Below the pieces are notes generated by a model that was not told the DNA's origin, did not search any database, and saw only the letters and a list, made by a program, of their open reading frames with translations. This document shows positions 33,589 to 41,042 of a DNA stretch of 64,000 bases, in pieces (the stretch's first letter is position 1; every line of letters starts with the position of its first letter). Both the position numbers and the translations under genes were made by a program. Origin of the DNA: JACVRW01 sp963734365 (lineage in GTDB: Bacteria; Actinomycetota; Thermoleophilia; Solirubrobacterales; Thermoleophilaceae); the NCBI GenBank assembly GCA_963734365.1, contig CAVTGV010000004.1, positions 930,001-994,000 on the forward strand, in the 5' to 3' direction.

Positions 33589-34587
33589 ATGAGCGAAGAT
33601 TCCTTCGCGCCGGCGGCCGAAGAGGGCATCCACCGTCTGGCGATCCCCACGCCGTTCGCGGTCGGACGGGTGAACGTCTACCTGATCGAAGACGAGCCGC
33701 TCACCCTGGTCGACGCGGGCCCAAACTCCGGTACCTCGTTCGACGCGCTACAGCGAGGGGTTGCCGGCCTGGGCCACTCACTCGAGGACATCGAACTGGT
33801 GATCCTCACGCACCAGCACATCGACCACCTTGGTCTGGTCTCGCTGGTGGCGGGCCACTCTGGAGCGGAGGTGGCGGCAATCGATGCTGCGGTGCCCTAC
33901 GTGGAGAACTACTCCGACGAGGCCCAGGCCGACGATGACTTCGCCTACGACATGATGCTGCGCCACGGCATCCCTGAGGACGTGGCCACAGCCCTGCGCT
34001 CGGTTTCGCGCGCGTTCCAGGCCTGGGGCTCGCGCGCCGAGGTCACCCGTGTTCTCCACGACGGCGACGAGATGCGCTTCCGCGACCGTACGCTGCGCGT
34101 GCACCACCGGCCCGGCCACAGTCCCACGGACACGGTGTTCCACGACTCCGAGCGCGGGATCCTGGTGGCCGCCGACCATCTGCTCAAGCACATCTCCTCC
34201 AACCCGCTCATCACGCGCCCGCGCGACGGGTCGGGGGAGCGCCCTCAGGCGCTGGTGACCTATCTCGAGTCTCTGCGCGCCACACGGGCGATGGATGTCG
34301 AGCTCGTGCTGCCGGGACACGGCGAACCGATCACCGGTCACCGTGCCCTGATCGACGAGCGCTTCGACCTCCACGAGCGTCGCGCGACGAAGATCCAGCG
34401 CCTGATCGCCGAGCGCCCCCGTACCGCCCACGAGATCGCTCAGGCGCTGTGGGGAAACATCGCCGTGACCCAGGCGTACCTCACGCTGTCGGAGGTCCTG
34501 GGCCATGTCGACGTGCTGCTCAATGCCGGCCGCGTCCGGGAGACCGAGCGCGACGGAGTGAGCGTCTTCGAAGCAGGATCAGGCTAA
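33589..34587 (+). CDS. Metallo-beta-lactamase-fold hydrolase
   Basis: 332 residues. The metal motif THQHIDH (H75, H77, D79, H80), 'HRPGHSPTDTVF' and 'AADHLL' supply the binuclear site, and a C-terminal winged-helix-like tail ('KIQRLIAERPRTAHEIAQALWG..AYLTLSEVLGHVDVLLNAGRV') matches the glyoxalase II/beta-lactamase-like 2 group. It probably hydrolyses a thioester or similar small metabolite in the cytoplasm, not linked clearly to polysaccharide. ATG 33589 has no ribosome site but TAGGGT ends 7 nt before it, suggesting a leaderless mRNA. Confidence 0.88.
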   Translation: MSEDSFAPAAEEGIHRLAIPTPFAVGRVNVYLIEDEPLTLVDAGPNSGTSFDALQRGVAGLGHSLEDIELVILTHQHIDHLGLVSLVAGHSGAEVAAIDAAVPYVENYSDEAQADDDFAYDMMLRHGIPEDVATALRSVSRAFQAWGSRAEVTRVLHDGDEMRFRDRTLRVHHRPGHSPTDTVFHDSERGILVAADHLLKHISSNPLITRPRDGSGERPQALVTYLESLRATRAMDVELVLPGHGEPITGHRALIDERFDLHERRATKIQRLIAERPRTAHEIAQALWGNIAVTQAYLTLSEVLGHVDVLLNAGRVRETERDGVSVFEAGSG

Positions 34588-34766
34588 GACGCGGTCGCGA
34601 GGTACGGATCGTTGCCGCGCGGATCGAAGCTCGGCCGGTAGTCGTCGCGCCGGGCCTCCTTCAAGCGAGCCCCGCAGCGCTCGCAGGTCCAGTGGTAGAC
34701 GAGCAGACCGCGATCGCGATCGTAGTGCGACGAGACGGTGTGAAATCCCCTGTGAGAGCAACTCAT
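34584..34766 (-). CDS. Small Cys/His-rich (zinc-ribbon-like) protein
   Basis: 60 residues. Potential metal ligands are C3, H5, C28 and C31 ('WTCERCGARLKEARRDDYRPSF'). The end 'DPRGNDPYLATAS' and overall style suggest a conserved small protein, which I believe I have seen in other actinobacteria. The ATG at 34766 is the start that fits the cysteine pattern; upstream codons in frame are low complexity. It lies 53 nt downstream of the MFS gene on the same strand. Its last 4 bases overlap the end of the convergent hydrolase gene. Function unknown. Confidence 0.6.
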   Translation of the reverse strand: MSCSHRGFHTVSSHYDRDRGLLVYHWTCERCGARLKEARRDDYRPSFDPRGNDPYLATAS

Positions 34767-34819
34767 GACAACGCTCAAACGGGCGTGGCTTCGCGGAGCT
34801 TTCGGGCCTCGTCCGAAGT

Positions 34820-36070
34820 TCAGCCCCGGGCCAGCACGGCCCAGGCGCTGGTGACGCTGACGGCGAGCGCCGCCATGAAAGCCAGCGCCGCGGTCTCGAG
34901 ACCGAACGCCGTCCACAGCGCGCCGAACCCCAGTGCCGCGGCAAGCTTGGCCAGCGTGACCGCAGTCACCAGGAGCGCCATCCCGCTCGCCTGCTGCTCG
35001 TCCGGCAGCGCCGCGCTGGCGATGGCCATCAGGACACCGTCGGTCATCGCGTAGTACGCCCCCAGCAGACCGAGGTAGAGGATCAGCTCGGGTGTGCTGG
35101 GCGAGGGCAGCAGCAGCGAGGTGTAGACCACGAGCAGCAGCGCGTAGCCGGCGACGAACACCCGCGCGCGACCAACCCGATCGGCGAGCGCGCCGGCTGG
35201 AACCGCGAGCACCATGTAGGCCACCGCGGAGCCGACGAACAGCAACGGGAAGAAGCTCGGGCTGAAGTCGAACTGCTTCTGGAGCCCCAGGTAGAGGAAG
35301 CCGTCGCTCACGGTCACGAGGCCCAACCCGGCCCCCACGATCACCAGCACCCGGAAGCGCCGCTGGGCCAGCAGCGACAGCGCGCTCCGCCAGGAGGGGC
35401 GCTCGACCGCCCGCTCGGCTGCGGGCTCGGCCACGCGCCCGTGGCGGTTCTGGACGAACAGCACGAGAACGGCCAGGCCGACGATCGCGAAACAGAGGCT
35501 GACCGCGAACACGGCGTCGAAGTCACGCGGCGCCGCCAGCAGCAGCCCGAAGGCGATGAGCGGGCCGAGCATCGCCCCGGCGGTGTCCATGGCTCGGTGC
35601 ACACCGAAGGAGGTGCCGAGCCGGTCGCGAGCGCTGCTCAGTGAGATCAGGGCGTCGCGGGGAGCCGTGCGGATGCCCTTGCCGAGCCGGTCGGCCACCA
35701 CAACGGCCGACAGACCGCCCACAGTCCCGCCTGCCACGAGGAGGGCAGCCTTGCAGGCGGCGGAGATCCCGTAGCCGAGCGCCGCGACCTCCTTGTACCG
35801 GCGCCAGCGGTCCGACACCACGCCGCTCGCCAGGCGGACGAGGGCCGAGGCCCCCTGGTAGAGCCCGTCGACCACGCCATAGAGCAGCGGCGAGGCGCCG
35901 AGCTCGAAGACCACGTAGATCGGCAGGACCGTGGCCACCATCTCCGCGGAGACGTCGGTGAGCAGGCTCGTGAGCCCGAGCAGCAGGACGTTGCGCGACA
36001 CGCGGAGCCCACGGGGCTTCGATCGCTCCCGTCGCCGCAGCAGGATTCGCGCGCTCTCGGCCTGGTACAT
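34820..36070 (-). CDS. MFS transporter
   Basis: About 416 residues, 12 hydrophobic helices in two bundles of six. MFS signature elements: 'ADRLGKGIRTAPRDALI' between helices 4 and 5 (the DRLGKGIR form is common in a multidrug/sugar-like clade) and 'ADRVGRARVFVAGYALL' at the matching place in the second half. Starts are uncertain: ATG 36070 (MYQAESARILLRR) is chosen because homology-like sequence begins at 'SRNVLLLGLTSLLTDVSAEMV'; an earlier ATG is at 36130, inside an inverted repeat. Substrate unknown. Confidence 0.85.
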   Translation of the reverse strand: MYQAESARILLRRRERSKPRGLRVSRNVLLLGLTSLLTDVSAEMVATVLPIYVVFELGASPLLYGVVDGLYQGASALVRLASGVVSDRWRRYKEVAALGYGISAACKAALLVAGGTVGGLSAVVVADRLGKGIRTAPRDALISLSSARDRLGTSFGVHRAMDTAGAMLGPLIAFGLLLAAPRDFDAVFAVSLCFAIVGLAVLVLFVQNRHGRVAEPAAERAVERPSWRSALSLLAQRRFRVLVIVGAGLGLVTVSDGFLYLGLQKQFDFSPSFFPLLFVGSAVAYMVLAVPAGALADRVGRARVFVAGYALLLVVYTSLLLPSPSTPELILYLGLLGAYYAMTDGVLMAIASAALPDEQQASGMALLVTAVTLAKLAAALGFGALWTAFGLETAALAFMAALAVSVTSAWAVLARG

Positions 36071-36118
36071 GCCCGAGGGGTAAACGCCCGGGGAGAGCAG
36101 GCTTTTCCGCGCACCCGG

Positions 36119-36139
36119 CGCGAAACGCATCGTTTCGCG
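36119..36139. promoter_or_regulatory. Perfect inverted repeat between divergent genes, candidate operator
   Basis: CGCGAAACG-CAT-CGTTTCGCG has perfect 9-bp arms and a 3-bp spacer. It lies 49 bp before the chosen start of the MFS gene and 35 bp before the propeller gene at 36175. A TTCGTACGAA palindrome abuts that second start (36164-36173). The layout fits a shared divergent operator; no regulator gene is adjacent. Confidence 0.55.
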
Positions 36140-36174
36140 AGAACACGACCCTCTCCCCCGTTTTTCGTACGAAC

Positions 36175-37194
36175 ATGCCGGAGCTCCACAACAGCCCCGA
36201 CTCGACAGGCACCCGGTTGATCGCGTTTGCCGTGGTCGTGGTGCTGTGCGTGCTGGGCGGCACGGCGTACGTGCTGGCGTCGGCGCGCTCGTCCGAAGGG
36301 ACCACCTCCGACGCGCGCGTGGCCGAGGTCGAGTCGGCGGGCAAGGTGCCCGCCGCGGTGCGCGGCCGGCAGGTGCTGGTGCGGGCGGTGGACTCCGAGG
36401 ATCCGGGGCTCGACGGGCGCGTGAGCGTCGTCCGCCTCGGCGAGGGCGCACCCCGCGGCACCGGACTCAACTGCCAGCGCGTGTACATGGGGGGCGGCCG
36501 CGGCCTCTGTTTGGCGCTGGCCGGAACCGGCCTCGACTACACCGCGGTGATCTTCGACCGGAACTTCAAGCCGGTGGAGTCGCTGGGCCTCGACGGGCTG
36601 CCCAGTCGCGCGCGTGTGTCGCCCGACGGGCGGCTCGGCTCGGTTACGAGCTTCGTGACCGGGCACTCCTACGCGGACTCGGGAGAGTTCTCCACGAGCA
36701 CCCGGCTGCTCGACCTTCGCCGCGGCCGCTGGATCGCCAACCTCGAGGACTTCGAGGTCTTCCGCGACGGCCGTCGCATCGAGGCGCCGGACATCAACTT
36801 CTGGGGCGTGACGTTCGAGCGTGGCGGCCGCGGCTTCTACGCGACCCTGTCCACCGCAGACCACCGCTATCTGGTGCACGGCGACGTGGGCGAGCGCAGG
36901 GTCGACGTGCTGCGCGACCGCGTGGAATGCCCCTCGCTGTCTCCGGACGGCACGAGGATCGCCTACAAGCGCACCCTGGGCGGCGGGCGCTGGCGACCTC
37001 ACGTTCTCGACCTGAAGACGGGCGCGGACCGGCCGCTGGCCGAGACGCGCTCGATCGACGACCAGCTCGAGTGGCTGAACGACGACTTCGTGCTCTACGG
37101 CGACGGCGCGGACGTGTTCATGACGCCCGCGAACGGCGGCGGCCAGCCGCAACGGATGCTCGCCCGAGCCGCGTCTCCGACGTCCCTCGGCTGA
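36175..37194 (+). CDS. Membrane-anchored TolB-like beta-propeller protein
   Basis: 339 residues. A single N-terminal membrane helix (about 15-37, 'IAFAVVVVLCVLGGTAYVLAS') anchors an extracytoplasmic domain with propeller-like blades: 'YTAVIFDRNFKPVESLGLDGLPSRARVSPDGRLGSV', 'CPSLSPDGTRIAYKR' and 'LDLKTGADRPL'. The P-DG repeats match TolB/WD40-like (PD40) blades. No enzyme motif. It probably senses or binds a wall or exported component. No ribosome site before ATG 36175. Confidence 0.72.
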   Translation: MPELHNSPDSTGTRLIAFAVVVVLCVLGGTAYVLASARSSEGTTSDARVAEVESAGKVPAAVRGRQVLVRAVDSEDPGLDGRVSVVRLGEGAPRGTGLNCQRVYMGGGRGLCLALAGTGLDYTAVIFDRNFKPVESLGLDGLPSRARVSPDGRLGSVTSFVTGHSYADSGEFSTSTRLLDLRRGRWIANLEDFEVFRDGRRIEAPDINFWGVTFERGGRGFYATLSTADHRYLVHGDVGERRVDVLRDRVECPSLSPDGTRIAYKRTLGGGRWRPHVLDLKTGADRPLAETRSIDDQLEWLNDDFVLYGDGADVFMTPANGGGQPQRMLARAASPTSLG

Positions 37195-37270
37195 GCCCGC
37201 GGCCGCCGTCTCGGCGGACCCGACCTTTCTCATACGGAAGCAAAAGTGCTCGATTTCCGTTCTGTCTGGC

Positions 37271-37987
37271 ATGCAGGCGGTTACCGCAGCGAGCCCGACG
37301 GGTCCGGACACTCCAGTCCAGCTTTCCTCCGCGACCGAGCGCGTTGCGATCGTCTCCTCCGAACCCGAGGTGACTCACCGCGTTCTGACCGCACTGCGGA
37401 GCGACAGCATGGAGCTCGGCTACCGGGCGACTGAGCTGGAGGACCTCGGCGACGAAGCCGGAGACGCCGTGGCCGTCATTCTCGTCGGGGGCAGCAGCGC
37501 ATGCGAGGGCAAGGAGCTGGTGCGCGCCGCGACCGGCCGCTTCCCGAACGTGCCCGTGGTGCTGATCGCGCCTCTGGCTTTGACCGGAATCCACAAGGCT
37601 CTCGACGCCGGTGCCGCCGGCATCGTCCTCGAAGCACAGCTCGAGGCGTCTCTCCCGGCGACGATCCGCGCGGTGCGCGCCGGTCAGCTGGTGGCGCCGC
37701 GTGCGCTGCGCCGTTCGATGGTCCGGCCGGCGCTGTCGCATCGTGAGCGGCAGACACTCGCCCTGGTCGTTCGCGGCCTGACCAACCAGCAGATCGCCGC
37801 GCGCCTGTTCCTGGCGGAGAGCACGGTCAAGACACATCTCACCTCGGTGTTCTCGAAGCTCGGTGTGGGCTCGCGCAGCGAGGCCGTCACGCTCGCGCTC
37901 GATCCAGACGAGAAGCTCGGTCTCGAGCTCGTCGGCCTCGCGCCCTCGTCTGCGAACGGGACGCTCCAGGCGGGCGACCACGCATGA
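37271..37987 (+). CDS. LuxR-family regulator with degenerate receiver domain
   Basis: 238 residues. Residues 24-145 have the receiver layout ('ERVAIVSSEPEVTHRVLTAL', 'AVAVILVGGSSACEG', 'VPVVLIAPLALTGIHKALDAGAAGIVLEA'), but the phospho-acceptor Asp is absent: strand 3 reads VILVGG with Gly at 73. The acidic pair is also lost (VSSEP) and the switch lysine is missing. The C-terminal HTH is intact (154-206, 'LSHRERQTLALVVRGLTNQQIAARLFLAESTVKTHLTSVFSKLGV'). It must be regulated without phosphorylation. It overlaps the aminotransferase gene by 4 nt and heads that operon. Confidence 0.88.
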   Translation: MQAVTAASPTGPDTPVQLSSATERVAIVSSEPEVTHRVLTALRSDSMELGYRATELEDLGDEAGDAVAVILVGGSSACEGKELVRAATGRFPNVPVVLIAPLALTGIHKALDAGAAGIVLEAQLEASLPATIRAVRAGQLVAPRALRRSMVRPALSHRERQTLALVVRGLTNQQIAARLFLAESTVKTHLTSVFSKLGVGSRSEAVTLALDPDEKLGLELVGLAPSSANGTLQAGDHA

Positions 37988-39117
37988 GCGAGATCACCGT
38001 CCCTCTCACCCGGCTCGACGGGGGTGACCCGAAGCTGTTCGGCGAGCTGATGACCGCCGTCGAACAGGTGGCGAGCCGATCGGCCTTCACGCTCGGCTCC
38101 GAAGTCGAGTCCTTCGAGGAGGAGTTCGCCGCGTACTGCGAGACGTCGTTCTCCGTGGGCGTGGGCTCGGGCACCGACGCCCTGGCGCTCTCGCTCAGGG
38201 CTCTGGGAATCGGTCCCGGGGACGAGGTCATCATCCCCGCCAACACCTTCATCGCCACCGCCGAGGCGGTCAGCATCGTCGGCGCGACGCCCCACCCGGT
38301 GGACGTGGACCCCGAGACCCATCTGATCACCGCCGAGCTCGTGGAGCCGGCAATCGGTCCCGCCACCCGCTGCGTGATCCCGGTTCACCTCTACGGGCGC
38401 ACCGTGGAGATGGAGCCGCTGCTCGCGCTGACCCGTGAGCACGGGTTGTCCGTGATCGAGGACGCGTGCCAGGCTCACGGCGCGCGCTACCAGGGCCGCC
38501 GGGTCGGCTCGATGGGCGACTGCGGCTGCTTCAGCTTCTACCCGGCGAAGAACCTCGGCGCCTGGGGCGACGGCGGAGCCGTGGTCAGCTCCGATCCCAA
38601 GATCGCCGACCAGGTGCGACTGCTGCGTTCCCACGGCGAGCGGCCCCGATACCACCACCGGATCGTCGGTACCACCGCGCGCCTCGACGCCATCCAGGCG
38701 GCGGTACTGCGTATCAAGCTGACTCGCCTGGAGGGCTGGAACCACGAGCGGCGTCGTCTCGGCGCCGCGCTCCGCGCGTCACTCGCCGGCAGCGGCGTGG
38801 AGACGCCCGTCCCCGCGGGCTCGGGAACCGATCACGTCTTCCATCAGTACGTCGTGGAGAGCGACGAGCGCGACCGGCTGCGCGAGCACCTCCAAGAGGA
38901 GGGGATCGGCAGCGGTATCCACTATCCGATACCGGTGCACCGCTCGGGTGCCTACGCGGACCTCGGCCTGAAGCCGGGCTCGCGCCCGGTGGCGGAGCAT
39001 CTCGCGCAGCGAATCTGCTCACTGCCGATCTTCCCGGGCATGAGCATGGACGACGTGGACAGGGTCGCCGCTGCGGTGGCCCGCTTCCACTCCGCACGGG
39101 AGCGCGTGGCTGCGTGA
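37984..39117 (+). CDS. DegT/DnrJ/EryC1/StrS-family sugar aminotransferase
   Basis: 377 residues, fold-type I PLP enzyme. The PLP lysine is K189 in SFYPAKNLGAWGDGG; other motifs are 'VGVGSGTDALALSLRALGIGPGDEVIIPANTFIATAEAV', 'PVHLYGRT' and 'VIEDACQAHGARY'. Such enzymes aminate a nucleotide-linked keto sugar (position 3 or 4) using glutamate. ATG overlaps the preceding regulator stop (ATGA), and its TGA overlaps the next ATG (TGATG). The Gfo/Idh oxidoreductase two genes later could make the keto substrate; the pair implies an aminosugar in the polymer. Confidence 0.93.
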   Translation: MSEITVPLTRLDGGDPKLFGELMTAVEQVASRSAFTLGSEVESFEEEFAAYCETSFSVGVGSGTDALALSLRALGIGPGDEVIIPANTFIATAEAVSIVGATPHPVDVDPETHLITAELVEPAIGPATRCVIPVHLYGRTVEMEPLLALTREHGLSVIEDACQAHGARYQGRRVGSMGDCGCFSFYPAKNLGAWGDGGAVVSSDPKIADQVRLLRSHGERPRYHHRIVGTTARLDAIQAAVLRIKLTRLEGWNHERRRLGAALRASLAGSGVETPVPAGSGTDHVFHQYVVESDERDRLREHLQEEGIGSGIHYPIPVHRSGAYADLGLKPGSRPVAEHLAQRICSLPIFPGMSMDDVDRVAAAVARFHSARERVAA

Positions 39118-39806
39118 TGTCGGCCACCCAGGTGCATCCGGAGGGCGTGAGCCTGCCGGTCGTGACCCCCTACGAGTCGACCACCGCGACGGCCTTCGGG
39201 TGCCGCCTGCTCGATCTCGTGATCGCGATCCCTCTTCTCATCCTGCTGGCGCCGGTGTTCGCCGTGATAGCGCTGGCGATCCGAATCGACTCACCGGGCC
39301 CGGTCTTCTTTCGCCAGCAGCGCTTCGGGCTCGGCCTGGCCGAGTTCACCATGAACAAGTTCCGGACCATGCACACGGGCACGTCCGCGGAGAGACACCG
39401 CGAGTTCGTGCTGAGCCTGATCCGCGACGGCCGCCCGGCGGACGGCGGCACGCTCTACAAGATGGAAGAGGACGAGCGGATCACACGGGTCGGCAGCGTC
39501 CTGCGCCGCTTGAGCCTCGACGAGATGCCCCAGCTGTGGAACGTCGTGGTGGGCGAGATGTCCCTCGTGGGCCCGCGTCCCTCTCTGCAGTACGAGGTCG
39601 AGTCATACCCGCCGGAATGGTGCGAGCGCTGCAGCGTGAAGCCCGGTATGACCGGCCTCTGGCAAGTCAACGGGCGGAGCACAGTCGGTCTCGACCGGAT
39701 GGTTGAGCTCGATCTCGAATACGTCCAGAACCGCTCGTTCTGGCTGAACCTGCGCATCTTGGCCAAGACTCTCTTGGTCGTGGCGCACGGAAAGGGGGCC
39801 GCGTGA
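39117..39806 (+). CDS. Bacterial sugar transferase (initiating glycosylphosphotransferase), short form
   Basis: 229 residues, only the catalytic domain with one re-entrant membrane helix ('LLDLVIAIPLLILLAPVFAVIALAIRIDSPGPVFFRQQRFG'). Then 'FTMNKFRTMH', 'RRLSLDEMPQLWNVVVGEMSLVGPRPSL' and 'PGMTGLWQVNGRSTVGLDRMVELDLEYV'. This is the PglC/WcaJ-core-type enzyme that loads phosphosugar onto undecaprenyl phosphate. It is the second priming enzyme in the window and is tied to the DegT/oxidoreductase set, so it may prime with an aminosugar. TGATG overlap with the gene before it. Confidence 0.93.
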   Translation: MSATQVHPEGVSLPVVTPYESTTATAFGCRLLDLVIAIPLLILLAPVFAVIALAIRIDSPGPVFFRQQRFGLGLAEFTMNKFRTMHTGTSAERHREFVLSLIRDGRPADGGTLYKMEEDERITRVGSVLRRLSLDEMPQLWNVVVGEMSLVGPRPSLQYEVESYPPEWCERCSVKPGMTGLWQVNGRSTVGLDRMVELDLEYVQNRSFWLNLRILAKTLLVVAHGKGAA

Positions 39807-40999
39807 TGAAGACCCAGATCAATATGGCCGTTGTGGGTTACGGCTACTGGGGCCCGAACATCGTCCGGAACATCATGGAGCGCCCGGAGATCGACTTCTG
39901 GGGGCTGTGTGAGCTGAGCCCGGATCAGACCAGGCGGTTCAGCGGGCGCTATCCCGGAGCCCGCACCTGCGAGGACTTCGACGAGGTGCTCGACGATCCG
40001 AGCGTCGACGCGGTTTCCATCGCCACGCCGCCCAACACCCACTACGCGCTCGTCAAGCGTGCCCTCGAGGCCGGCAAGCACGTGCTCGTGGAGAAGCCGC
40101 TGGCCACGACCTCGGCGGACGCCGAGGAGCTCGTGGAGCTGGCCGAGCGCTCCGGGCTGGTGCTGATGCCCGGCCATACCTTCCTGTACAGCCCGGCCGT
40201 GAACAAGGTTCGCGACCTCATCGACTACGGCGAGCTCGGCGACGTCTACTTCGTCACCTCGTCGCGGATGAACCTCGGCATCTACCAGGCCGACGGCGTG
40301 GTCTGCGACCTGGCGCCGCACGACCTGTCGATCCTCCTCTACTGGCTGCAGAAGCCGGTGTCGATCGTGGCCGCCTCGGGCTGCACCGTCTTCCAGAACG
40401 GGGTGCCGGAGACGGCGTTCCTCACGCTCTGCTTCGACGAGGGCCCGACGGCGAACGTGCAGGTGTCCTGGCTCGCGCCCCGCAAGGTCCGTCAGATGGT
40501 CGTGGTGGGCAGCAAGCGCATGGTCCTCTACGACGACACGGCCGCCGACGACGCGATCCGCGTGTACGACCGCGGATTCGATTTCGCCGAGCCGGCCAAC
40601 TTCGGCGAGTACCAGCTGACCTACCGGTCGGGCGACATGGTGGTGCCGCGGCTCGACCCGGCCGAGCCGCTGGGCCTCGAGCTCGAGGATTTCGCGAACG
40701 CGATCAACACCGGCTCGCTGCCGAGGTCGCACGCGGGGATCGGGCTCGAGATCGTGAAGGTGCTCGAGGCTGCGCACATGTCGCTCACGTCGTCGGGCGA
40801 GCCGGTGATGCTCGGCGTCGACGGAGAGGAAGAGCGGCTCGGGGTCGAGGTCGCCGGCGGCGTGGACGACCTGAGCCCGAAGGGGACCGTGCGGGACTTC
40901 ACGCTGGCCCAGGCGATGCGCAGCAGCAAGGCTCGCTTCCAGCGCGACGGCCGCACCGATGGCGAGCGCGCGGCGCTGGCCGCCAGCCGGCTGCAGTAG
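39803..40999 (+). CDS. Gfo/Idh/MocA-family sugar oxidoreductase
   Basis: About 398 residues. The NAD-binding loop is 'MAVVGYGYWGPNIVRNIME' (G12-x-G-x2-G), followed by 'SIATPPNTHYALVKRALEAGKHVLVEKPLATT' with the EKP catalytic lysine. The second domain has 'GHTFLYSPAVNKVRDLIDYGELGDVYFVTSSRMNLG' and 'CDLAPHDLSILLYWLQ' (conserved H of the family). Typical job is oxidation of a UDP-sugar at C3 to give the substrate of a DegT aminotransferase. GTG at 39803 and ATG at 39806 both fit; an AAAGGGGG site favours either. The last 45 residues are an extra tail. Confidence 0.9.
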   Translation: MMKTQINMAVVGYGYWGPNIVRNIMERPEIDFWGLCELSPDQTRRFSGRYPGARTCEDFDEVLDDPSVDAVSIATPPNTHYALVKRALEAGKHVLVEKPLATTSADAEELVELAERSGLVLMPGHTFLYSPAVNKVRDLIDYGELGDVYFVTSSRMNLGIYQADGVVCDLAPHDLSILLYWLQKPVSIVAASGCTVFQNGVPETAFLTLCFDEGPTANVQVSWLAPRKVRQMVVVGSKRMVLYDDTAADDAIRVYDRGFDFAEPANFGEYQLTYRSGDMVVPRLDPAEPLGLELEDFANAINTGSLPRSHAGIGLEIVKVLEAAHMSLTSSGEPVMLGVDGEEERLGVEVAGGVDDLSPKGTVRDFTLAQAMRSSKARFQRDGRTDGERAALAASRLQ

Positions 41000-41042
41000 C
41001 CGGCTGTCGCAAGCTCGGGCCGGCGCGGGCCGTTTGTCCTGC

